From Gillisia lutea (lineage in GTDB: Bacteria; Bacteroidota; Bacteroidia; Flavobacteriales; Flavobacteriaceae), in the NCBI RefSeq assembly GCF_021568705.1, contig NZ_JAKGTH010000009.1, forward strand, positions 1-64,000: 64,000 bases of DNA. Direction: 5' to 3'. The notes beneath the pieces were generated by a model that was not told the origin of the DNA, made no database searches, and saw nothing but the letters and a program-made list of their open reading frames with translations. This document shows positions 44,667 to 51,988 of the stretch, piece after piece. Both the position numbers and the translations under genes were made by a program. Each line of letters starts with the position of its first letter. Position 1 is the first letter of the stretch.

Positions 44667-44752
44667 GCTCGGATGGTGGAATTGGTAGACACGTTGGACT
44701 TAAAATCCAATGATCAGCAACGGTCGTGCGGGTTCAAGTCCCGCTCCGAGTA
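44667..44752 (+). tRNA. tRNA-Leu (TAA)
   Basis: An 86-base tRNA with the long variable arm of Leu. The acceptor GCTCGGA pairs with TCCGAGT (G-T at the first pair), with A as the discriminator. The anticodon stem TTGGA/TCCAA encloses CTTAAAA, so the anticodon is TAA. The T-arm has GGTTCAAGTCC. It is 45 bases from tRNA-Gly and shares its transcript. Confidence 0.95.
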
Positions 44753-44754
44753 CA

Positions 44755-44797
44755 AAAACCCTCTTTATCTTTATGATTTAGAGGGTTTTCTGTTTTT
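44755..44797 (+). terminator. Terminator of tRNA operon
   Basis: The stem AAAACCCTC (44755-44763) / GAGGGTTTT (44781-44789), with a 17-base loop, is followed by CTGTTTTT. It starts two bases after tRNA-Leu. The same hairpin recurs at 51116-51149. Confidence 0.75.
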
Positions 44798-44801
44798 AGA
44801 A
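44756..44801 (+). repeat. 46-bp direct repeat, left copy
   Basis: Identical to 51116-51161 except for one base (C at 44790, G at 51150). It comprises the tRNA terminator hairpin and TGTTTTTAGAA. More distant similarity continues past both copies (AAAAGCGACATCTCTTG at 44859-44875 against AAAAGACACATCTTCTT). The two copies bracket a 6.3-kb segment holding an export operon and pseudogenes, as expected for an island inserted by a tRNA gene. Confidence 0.8.
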
Positions 44802-44802
44802 A

Positions 44803-45585
44803 CCTTCTTTCCTCACATCTTTCCGACTTTTCAACATTGACTATCCGAATTTAGCTAAAAGCGACATCTCTTGTCGGTACCTGTTCTCATTTTGATCTCC
44901 TAAATCAGTAAGATGAAAAAGCTAGAAATTATTTTAACTGGTACAATTTAAAAAGCTTAGAAATGAAATTAGAAAAGCAAATACCGTTCATTTAGAAGAA
45001 GGGGGTCTTTGGAGGTTATGAGCTTTGTTTAAATGTGGGAATTCCAAATATTTTTCCGGCTTCTTTAATGGTTAAAACATATAAGAATATAGAATTAGGA
45101 GTTGTGAAATGGAAATTTGAAGAGTTTCATTAAATGGCTATGAAAGATATTGTGTTTTTTAGAGGTTTGACTAAAACCGGTGCTTTAGCTAAGTTGTCTC
45201 CACATTTAATTAAGGAATCTATTTTAGCTTGTGTTTTAGAAGATTGCATTAGGCTGATATTGATCTATTGTATGGTATTCTGAAAAAACTCAGTAAAGAC
45301 AATGATATTCTCCTTATCAATTATAACCCATATTTGCTGGAGAAAATTGAGGTTGGGGTGATTCTGAAATAAGTATTTAATTACCTGTGTTCAATAACTT
45401 AACGCAACAAATCATAATTCAAATTAGTTGTATGACTAGCCATCTTACTAAAAGGTGGCTTTTTGTTTTAAAATAGAGCTAGAGAATACCTTCTGAAAAT
45501 TTTTCCCTTGAACAGACGTTAATTAACAGCTAAACTTTCATATTGTAATAGTAATACTATTAATTTAGCCTCAAATTTTATTATT
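44803..45585. other. 783-bp stretch of decayed coding remnants
   Basis: Several short frames on the + strand read like protein but have no start or continuity. They are GGYELCLNVGIPNIFPASLM, then KTYKNIELGVVKWKFEEFH (about 45014-45134), MAMKDIVFFRGLTKTGALAK (45134 on) and DIDLLYGILKKLSKDNDILL (about 45256-45315). They look like pieces of one or two dead genes; I cannot name the family. The last piece loosely recalls the end of an ABC-type ATPase. The final 100 bases must hold the promoter of the TetR-led operon. Confidence 0.4.
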
Positions 45586-46272
45586 TTGGAAGAGCTATAT
45601 AAAAATTTTAAAATATCTATCAACCCTGAATTATATCTTAAGGATCCTGAATCCAGTGACTTAGGTAAGAAAATTATCGGGGAAGGAATTCTTTTAATTG
45701 ATGAGGTAGGATTTGAAAAATTCACCTTTAAAAAACTGGGAATAAGGATCGCTTCTAATGAAAGCTCTATTTACAGGTATTTTGAGAACAAACATAAATT
45801 TCTGGTATACATAACCAATTGGTACTGGGGTTGGAAGGAATTTCAGCTTACACTTTCCACATACGGTATAAGTAAGTCCTACGATAAACTTATAGAAGGC
45901 ATTAAAGTGATTACTCAGCCGGTAGTTGAAGATATGCGGTTTGAACATATTAATGAGGTCGCTTTAAACAATATTATTATTAACGAAAGCTCAAAATCGT
46001 ATCTCACGATAAATGTAGATGAAGAAAACCAGCACGGTCATTTTTTACTATATAAGCGACTGGTGAAGCGTATCAGTGAAATGATTAATGCTGTAGATGC
46101 TGATTATAATTTTCCTTTTAGTCTGGCCACTACCATAGTGAATGATTCCCTGAACCAGCATTTTATTTGCAAGCATTTTTCGAGTATTACAGATTGTAGC
46201 AGTAAAGTTTCACCCGGGATGTACTTTGAAAACATGGTAGCAAATCTTTTAAACTTTCAAGATGGAAAATAA
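45586..46272 (+). CDS. TetR/AcrR-family regulator of export operon
   Basis: A 228-residue TetR-type regulator. The HTH lies at about 26-75 (GKKIIGEGILLIDEVGFEKF, then TFKKLGIRIASNESSIYRYF, ENKHKFLVYITNWYW), with the usual recognition helix and Tyr-Phe end. The C-terminal ligand domain is divergent. The start is TTG at 45586. Its last 11 bases overlap the ABC gene, so the regulator and transporter are translated as one operon. It probably represses the operon until an export substrate or signal is bound. Confidence 0.82.
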   Translation: MEELYKNFKISINPELYLKDPESSDLGKKIIGEGILLIDEVGFEKFTFKKLGIRIASNESSIYRYFENKHKFLVYITNWYWGWKEFQLTLSTYGISKSYDKLIEGIKVITQPVVEDMRFEHINEVALNNIIINESSKSYLTINVDEENQHGHFLLYKRLVKRISEMINAVDADYNFPFSLATTIVNDSLNQHFICKHFSSITDCSSKVSPGMYFENMVANLLNFQDGK

Positions 46273-47923
46273 ACTAAGCCCTTTTCAACGATTTCTTGGA
46301 TTATTAAAACTGGAACGAAAAGACTTTCTTCAGATATTCTATTATGCAATTTTCGCGGGACTGGTTAGTTTGTCGGTGCCTCTGGGGATACAGGCAATTG
46401 TTAACCTTATGCAGGGAGCGAGGATTTCTACCAGTTGGTTTGTTCTGGTGATCCTGGTAACACTTGGGGTCGCTTTTGTTGGAATCTTACAATTAATGCA
46501 AATACGTATCCTGGAAAATATTCAGCAAAAAATATTTACGCGATCTTCTTTCGAATTTATTTACAGGTTTCCCAAAATCAAGACCGATGAACTACGAAAT
46601 TTCTATCCTCCGGAATTAGCAAACAGGTTCTTTGATGTTCTTACCATTCAGAAAGGTCTGTCAAAGGTGATCATTGATTTTCCCGCGGCACTGGTCCAGG
46701 TATTTTTCGGGTTAATCCTACTTTCCTTATATCATCCCTTTTTTATTATCTACGGAATTTTACTGGTAGTACTTATTTACATAGGTTTTAAAATTACCGG
46801 GAAAAAGGGGCTGGAAGCAAGTATATCTGAATCTAAATACAAATACCGCATAGCACACTGGATCCAGGAAGTTGCCAGAACCCTCATTAGTTTTAAAATT
46901 TCTGGTAGAACAAACCTGGCCATTCAAAAAAACGATCGTATGCTTTGCGATTATCTCGATGCCAGGGAAGGCCATTTTCAGGTGTTGAAGATCCAGTTTA
47001 TACAGTTAATAATTTTTAAAGTCCTGGTTACTGCAGGGCTATTAGCGATTGGAGGTATGCTGGTTCTTAATCAGCAAATGAACATTGGGCAATTTGTAGC
47101 CGCTGAGATTATTATTCTTTTAATAATTGCCTCAATAGAAAAGATCATTTTAGGACTTGAATCTTTTTATGACATACTTACCTCTCTGGAAAAAATGGGG
47201 CAGGTTGTAGATAAGGAACTGGAAGATCAATCTGGTGAAAAGCCATTTGAAATGGGAGAACCATTGACAATTGAACTCAACGGCCTTCAGTATAAAGGCT
47301 TTGATGGCAAGAAGATTATCCAAAACCTGGATCTTAAGATCGAGCACGGAGATAGAATTCTTTTGAAAGGATTGAATGGCGCTGGAAAATCTACCCTCCT
47401 AAAGCTTATCGCGGGGCTAAATCAGGCGAGTGTGGGGGAAGTGTATGTGAATGATATTTCCCTGCATAGTATAAATCTTAATCATTATCGGTCGATGATA
47501 GGCCAGTCGGTAACAGAAGAATCGCCCTTTGAAGGAACCATTCTGGAAAATATTAGCATGGGCGATGAAAATATCTCTAAACAGGATATTCAGTGGGCCC
47601 TGGAAAAAACTTTTCTCACCTCCTTTGTTAAAAAACAACCTAAAGGTCTGAATACAATGATCTATCCTGAAGGTATTCAAATGCCCTATTCAGTATCAAG
47701 AAAAATAATTCTGGCTCGCAGCATTGTTAAAAGACCTTCGGTTTTAATTTTAAATGAACCACTGGACCAGTTAGATCATGATGAAGCAACCAGTATCATT
47801 GATTTTCTCTTCAGTGAAGAAAATAAGTGGACGGTAATTGTTTCCAGTAAGGACGCTCAATGGGAAAAATACTGTAACCGAGTAATTATCCTTGAAAAAG
47901 GAAAAATTAAATCAGAGAAGTAA
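46262..47923 (+). CDS. ABC transporter permease/ATPase with degenerate NBD
   Basis: A 553-residue half-transporter. An N-terminal six-helix membrane domain (about 20-300) is followed by a nucleotide-binding domain (about 335-553), as in type 1 secretion exporters. No C39 peptidase domain is present. Walker A KGLNGAGKST (369-378), Q415 and Walker B LILNEP (E499) are intact. The ABC signature LSGGQ is replaced by YSVSR (476-480), and the H-loop His is replaced by Lys (VSSKD, K530). A homodimer with two poor signatures should hydrolyse ATP slowly, if at all. It is followed four bases later by an HlyD-type adaptor. The substrate is unknown. Confidence 0.88.
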   Translation: MENKLSPFQRFLGLLKLERKDFLQIFYYAIFAGLVSLSVPLGIQAIVNLMQGARISTSWFVLVILVTLGVAFVGILQLMQIRILENIQQKIFTRSSFEFIYRFPKIKTDELRNFYPPELANRFFDVLTIQKGLSKVIIDFPAALVQVFFGLILLSLYHPFFIIYGILLVVLIYIGFKITGKKGLEASISESKYKYRIAHWIQEVARTLISFKISGRTNLAIQKNDRMLCDYLDAREGHFQVLKIQFIQLIIFKVLVTAGLLAIGGMLVLNQQMNIGQFVAAEIIILLIIASIEKIILGLESFYDILTSLEKMGQVVDKELEDQSGEKPFEMGEPLTIELNGLQYKGFDGKKIIQNLDLKIEHGDRILLKGLNGAGKSTLLKLIAGLNQASVGEVYVNDISLHSINLNHYRSMIGQSVTEESPFEGTILENISMGDENISKQDIQWALEKTFLTSFVKKQPKGLNTMIYPEGIQMPYSVSRKIILARSIVKRPSVLILNEPLDQLDHDEATSIIDFLFSEENKWTVIVSSKDAQWEKYCNRVIILEKGKIKSEK

Positions 47924-47926
47924 GAT

Positions 47927-49279
47927 ATGTTGAACATCACTAAAAATAGCTTGCATGAGAAAGTGGATCTTCTTCAGTATAAATCTGGTAAGAAGGTTTT
48001 CAATGAACGTAATCAAAAATACTTTAACCGCTTCCTGATCGTATTTGGGGTAAGCCTGTTTATTATGCTGTTTTTACCGTGGACCCAAACCGTGGCCGGT
48101 AAAGGTTATGTGACCACACTTACTCCAGATCAACGGCCACAAACCCTGCAGTCACCAATTCCCGGAAGAATTGAAGAATGGTATATTAAGGAAGGACAAT
48201 TTGTAGAGAAAGGGGATACCATTCTACATATTTCAGAGGTGAAGAGTGAATATTTCGATCCACAACTTGTTGATAGAACGGGGGATCAGATCCGGGGAAA
48301 AGAGAATTCGAAAAAATCTTATGAGGAGAAAATTGACTTTTTAGGAAGTCAGATTGGAGCAATTCAGCAGGAGAAACGATTAAAGATCAATCAGGCTGAA
48401 AATAAATTACAGCAAAGTAAGCTGAAATTTCGCAGCGACAGTATAGATCTTGAAGCGGCAAAAACAAACCTTGAAATTGCAAATTCACAATTTAACCGCG
48501 CACAAACTTTGCATAACGAGGGATTAAGATCTACTACAGACCTTGAGAATTCCAGGTTAAAATTGCAGGAAGCTCAGGCTAAAAGAATTGCCGGGGAAAA
48601 TAAGCTCCTGGCCTCCAGAAATGAGATCATAAATGCAGAAATAGAACTTAACCGTATAGATGCTGAATATGGTGAGAAAGTATCAAAAATTCAAAGTGAC
48701 CGCTCTTCAGCAGAAAGTTCATTATATCAAACGCAGGTAGACATCAGCAAACTGGAGACTTCCTTTTCCAATTATGAAACACGCCAGGGCATGTATTATA
48801 TCAGGGCACCGCAAGCGGGTTATATTAATAAGGCTATTAAAGCCGGAATTGGAGAAAGCTTTAAGGAGGGAGAACCTCTGGTGAGCATTATGCCATCAAA
48901 TTATGACCTGGCGGTGGAGACTTATGTAGACCCAATTGATATGCCTTTGCTGCATGTGGGGGAAAAGGTAAGAGTACAGTTTGATGGGTGGCCTGCAATT
49001 GTTTTCAGTGGCTGGCCAAATAGTTCTTACGGTACTTTTGGTGCAGAGATCGTGGCGATAGAAAACTTTATAAGTTCTAATGGAAAATACCGCGTACTTC
49101 TTGCTCCTGATGAAGAGGATTATGAATGGCCCCGGGAAGTAAAAATTGGCTCGGGAGCTTCAACGCTGGCTTTGCTAGAAAATGTACCTATTTGGTATGA
49201 GATATGGCGGCAGTTAAACGGCTTTCCTCCAAATTATTATACGCCTGAATCTTCAACCAATAATAAGACCGGGAAATGA
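47927..49279 (+). CDS. HlyD-family membrane-fusion (adaptor) protein
   Basis: A 450-residue periplasmic adaptor. One N-terminal transmembrane helix (about 36-52, FLIVFGVSLFIMLFLPWTQT) is followed by the biotinyl-lipoyl half (LQSPIPGRIEEWYIKEGQFV), then a long alpha-helical hairpin (about 130-290, rich in Gln, Glu and Lys). The second lipoyl half is YYIRAPQAGYINKAI. The beta-barrel end reads VETYVDPIDMPLLHVGEKVR. It links the inner-membrane ABC protein to the outer-membrane channel. The start is four bases after the ABC stop, and the stop overlaps the TolC gene (ATGA). Confidence 0.9.
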   Translation: MLNITKNSLHEKVDLLQYKSGKKVFNERNQKYFNRFLIVFGVSLFIMLFLPWTQTVAGKGYVTTLTPDQRPQTLQSPIPGRIEEWYIKEGQFVEKGDTILHISEVKSEYFDPQLVDRTGDQIRGKENSKKSYEEKIDFLGSQIGAIQQEKRLKINQAENKLQQSKLKFRSDSIDLEAAKTNLEIANSQFNRAQTLHNEGLRSTTDLENSRLKLQEAQAKRIAGENKLLASRNEIINAEIELNRIDAEYGEKVSKIQSDRSSAESSLYQTQVDISKLETSFSNYETRQGMYYIRAPQAGYINKAIKAGIGESFKEGEPLVSIMPSNYDLAVETYVDPIDMPLLHVGEKVRVQFDGWPAIVFSGWPNSSYGTFGAEIVAIENFISSNGKYRVLLAPDEEDYEWPREVKIGSGASTLALLENVPIWYEIWRQLNGFPPNYYTPESSTNNKTGK

Positions 49280-50664
49280 GAAAACTTGCTTTTTTAATAT
49301 TTTTTCTTTCGGTTTCGTCATTATTTGCGCAGGCAGAAGACACGCTGCGTCTTGAATTTAATGAATACCTGGCGATCGTTAAAAAGTATCATCCCCTGGT
49401 AAAACAGGCAGGATTAATGGTGGATGAAGGTGATTTTAAATTGTTGAAAGCTAGGGGAAGTTTTGATCCTAAAATAGAGGCAGATCTTTCAGAGAAGAAT
49501 TATAAGTCTACTGAGTATTACAATATATTCAATTCAGCATTTAAAATCCCCACGTATTACGGACTCGAATTCAAAGCCAAATATGAGCTCAATTCAGGGT
49601 ATTACCTGAATCCGCAGAACAATGTCCCACAGGATGGCTTGTATTCGGCAGGGGTAAGTCTGGATCTTACCGATGGATTGTTTATGAGTAAGCGAATGGC
49701 TGCTCTTCGCCAGGCCAGGATCTATCGTGATCAATCCAGAATTAAAAGGGATTTGATGAGTGCAGAGATCCTTTATGAAGCTTCGCTTGCCTATTTTACC
49801 TGGTATGCGGCATATCAGAAATATGAGTTTTATAAGGATTTTGTGAAAAATGCGGAATTCAGGTTAACCTCTGTAAAAACCGAATTCAGGGCAGGGGATA
49901 AGGCCGCGGTAGACACACTCGAGGCAAATATAGCTTATGAGAGCAGGATGCTTCAGTTTCAGCAAACGGAATTAGAACTGACGAAAGCAACATTTAATTT
50001 ATCCAATTATCTGTGGACTGAAAATAATGTTCCGCTGGAGCTTCAAAATTCAGTGATCCCGGAGGAAAATCTTTTAGAAAAAATAAGTCAACTCTGGATT
50101 GAGGATGAAATACTTGCTGCAAGTGGTATTCAGAATAATCCTAAGCTGCAATACCTGGAATATAATGTTGAAATAAAGGAAGTGGATAGAAAACTGAAAA
50201 TTAATCAGTTGCTTCCAGACTTGAGCCTGAACTATAATTTTCTAACCAGTGAACCTGAAGAATGGCGGCGTCTAAATGTTGATGATTACAAGTTCGGAAT
50301 TAAACTAAGCCTTCCGGTTTTTATGAGAAAGGAGCGCGGGGCAGTGGAACTTTCTAAGCTTGCAGTTGAAAATTCCAGGTTTGAATTACTGAATGCCGGG
50401 CAGGAAATCTCCAATAAGTTGAAAATACTCCAGTCGGAAATTAGCAGTTATCGCTCACAGAACACTAAAATTCAAAAAATGGCGGAAGATTATGAAAGTC
50501 TTGTGGAAGCCGAGCAGCGAAAATTTGAACTTGGTGACAGTTCTTTATTTTTAGTCAATAATCGTGAGAATTCATTTCTTTCAGCACGAATGAAACAGAT
50601 AGACGTTCTGATGAAATTTCTAAAAAGCAGGGCAGAGTTGAAAAAATTAACCACTAATTTTTAA
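49276..50664 (+). CDS. TolC-family outer-membrane channel
   Basis: A 462-residue outer-membrane efflux protein with a signal peptide (about 1-20, SLFAQ). It has two repeated helical-barrel halves, each with a long heptad helix pair (YEASLAYFTWYAAYQKYEFY, TEFRAGDKAAVDTLEANIAY in half one; KLAVENSRFELLNAGQEISN, EAEQRKFELGDSSLFLVNNR in half two). The FR-GDKAAVDTLEA motif is typical of OEP domains. It completes the tripartite exporter with the ABC and HlyD proteins. The ATGA overlap with the adaptor gene shows tight coupling. Confidence 0.9.
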   Translation: MRKLAFLIFFLSVSSLFAQAEDTLRLEFNEYLAIVKKYHPLVKQAGLMVDEGDFKLLKARGSFDPKIEADLSEKNYKSTEYYNIFNSAFKIPTYYGLEFKAKYELNSGYYLNPQNNVPQDGLYSAGVSLDLTDGLFMSKRMAALRQARIYRDQSRIKRDLMSAEILYEASLAYFTWYAAYQKYEFYKDFVKNAEFRLTSVKTEFRAGDKAAVDTLEANIAYESRMLQFQQTELELTKATFNLSNYLWTENNVPLELQNSVIPEENLLEKISQLWIEDEILAASGIQNNPKLQYLEYNVEIKEVDRKLKINQLLPDLSLNYNFLTSEPEEWRRLNVDDYKFGIKLSLPVFMRKERGAVELSKLAVENSRFELLNAGQEISNKLKILQSEISSYRSQNTKIQKMAEDYESLVEAEQRKFELGDSSLFLVNNRENSFLSARMKQIDVLMKFLKSRAELKKLTTNF

Positions 50665-50793
50665 GATGTAATAATGTATAAGAAAGTGATTTCAGATTTA
50701 TTGCCTTTTTTGCTTTAATCCGAAAGAAGTCGATCCAGGATTTTAGAAAATCCATATATGTGAATAGATCATGGCTTGACCTGTTTTATAAAA

Positions 50794-51038
50794 TTAGAGA
50801 AGTGACCGCTTTAATAGTTCAAATAATAAATTATACCCTAGATCAAAACCATTTTTTTCAGGCATTTGAATGTCTAGAAAAACCAACTCAGGCTCGTATT
50901 TTTTATAGCAAGACCCCCCGAATCTACCGAAATGCATTTTTCGACTATATTAAATTTGTTAGGAAAATACCTATGAAGGGTTTTTTCTAATAAACTTTGG
51001 GCACTTATTTCGTCGTCAATAATTAATGCTTTTATCAT
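50794..51038 (-). pseudogene. LytTR-type response regulator pseudogene (receiver remnant)
   Basis: On the minus strand from ATG at 51038 the frame reads MIKALIIDDEISAQSLLEKT, then LHRYFPNKFNIVEKCISVDS. It shifts frame near 50925 and resumes as YEPELVFLDIQMPEKNGFDL. It ends at a TAA (50794-50796) well short of a complete receiver, with no LytTR output domain. The acidic pocket (IDDE) and the phosphoacceptor motif (FLDIQMP) identify the family. At least one frameshift and a truncation make it non-functional. It lies inside the 46-bp-repeat bracket. Confidence 0.7.
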
Positions 51039-51115
51039 AAAATAAAATTACAATAAAATCTTGAGTTGCTTATGTATGTAGCACGCCTAGAAGTATTCTA
51101 ATCTAGTAATAAATT

Positions 51116-51161
51116 AAACCCTCTTTATCTTTATGATTTAGAGGGTTTTGTGTTTTTAGAA
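51116..51161 (+). repeat. 46-bp direct repeat, right copy
   Basis: One mismatch to 44756-44801. It sits 39 bases after the end of the minus-strand dipeptidase gene and can act as its terminator (stem AAACCCTC / GAGGGTTT). In an ancestor without the insertion a single copy would lie between tRNA-Leu and this gene and serve both. Confidence 0.8.
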
Positions 51162-51200
51162 TGCAAGGAATCCGTTTAAAAGACACATCTTCTTCTGGAA

Positions 51201-51878
51201 CTATTCAATAACAAAATCAAAATAGGTATTAGGAAAGGGTTCATTTCTTAAAGTGAAATGCCACCACTCTTCAGAATACGATCTAAAACCATATTTGCTC
51301 ATTACAGCTTTAAGTAATTTCCGGTTATTTCTTTGATCATCAGTTATCTGGGAAGTGTTGAGATGTGAAATCTCTCCGAAGAAGTCATAGCTGCTCCCCA
51401 TATCCATTTCTTCTCCGGAGTTTATATCAATTATAGTTAGATCCAGAGTGCTTCCCCGGGAATGACCAGATTTAGTAGCTATATATCCTAATTCAAATAA
51501 ATTCTCCTTTTTTACGCTAGGGTAGAACGCCTTTTTCATGATAGTATCTTCAGGTTTTCTTGCCCATTCCATAAATTGATCAACAGCCCGTTGAGGTCTA
51601 TAGGCATCGAAAATTTTTAAGCAGTAGCCTTGAAGTTCCAGTTCCTGCTGAACTTTACTTAATGCAAGTGCAGCTTGTTTTGTGGTTATAACTTCTAAAC
51701 TATTATATCCGGGAAGAGGTTTTCCTGTAAAATTGTTATTTCCGGCATACCTCAAGTCAATTACTATATCTGGAATTACTTCTTTTAGATGTACGAACCC
51801 TTCCGGAAGGGAATTGTTTTGAGAGAAAGACGGTAAACTTATAGATGTAAGGAATAGGAGTAATATTAAATTCTTCAT
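51201..51878 (-). CDS. ddpX: D-alanyl-D-alanine dipeptidase (VanX family)
   Basis: A 225-residue zinc dipeptidase with a signal peptide (about 1-19, LPSFSQ), so it acts in the periplasm. The metal and catalytic motifs are present: SGHSRGSTLDLT (the S-x-H-x-x-G-x-x-x-D ligands) and EEWWHF (E-x-x-W-H). FDAYRPQRAV carries the conserved Arg that orients the substrate. It hydrolyses free D-Ala-D-Ala, usually for cell-wall recycling. There are no vanH or vanA genes here, so it is not a glycopeptide-resistance operon. Confidence 0.9.
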   Translation of the reverse strand: MKNLILLLFLTSISLPSFSQNNSLPEGFVHLKEVIPDIVIDLRYAGNNNFTGKPLPGYNSLEVITTKQAALALSKVQQELELQGYCLKIFDAYRPQRAVDQFMEWARKPEDTIMKKAFYPSVKKENLFELGYIATKSGHSRGSTLDLTIIDINSGEEMDMGSSYDFFGEISHLNTSQITDDQRNNRKLLKAVMSKYGFRSYSEEWWHFTLRNEPFPNTYFDFVIE

Positions 51879-51891
51879 ATTAGAAATGACT

Positions 51892-51923
51892 TTTGTGGAA
51901 AGTTACTTAAAAAATTAGTTTTG
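51892..51923 (+). promoter_or_regulatory. Promoter upstream of metalloprotease (TTTG-N20-TAGTTTTG)
   Basis: TTTG at 51892-51895 and TAGTTTTG at 51916-51923 match the Bacteroidota consensus with a 20-base spacer, at the long end of the usual range. The metalloprotease ATG is 65 bases downstream. Confidence 0.5.
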
Positions 51924-51988
51924 TATCCTTATCATCTTTATGCTTTCATTCACTTTATCTATCTTGAGGGCTCTATAAAATCAATTAT

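Noticed and set aside
44483-44840. Two short frames across the tRNA genes
   Set aside because: They are read-throughs of the tRNA-Gly and tRNA-Leu genes, which fold as perfect cloverleaves.
50760-50990. Open frame of 76 codons on the + strand
   Set aside because: It is the antisense shadow of the minus-strand receiver-domain pseudogene, which has recognisable motifs.
51201-51878. Glycopeptide-resistance (van) locus
   Set aside because: Only the VanX-type dipeptidase is present; there is no vanH, vanA or VanRS pair, so cell-wall recycling is the simpler reading.
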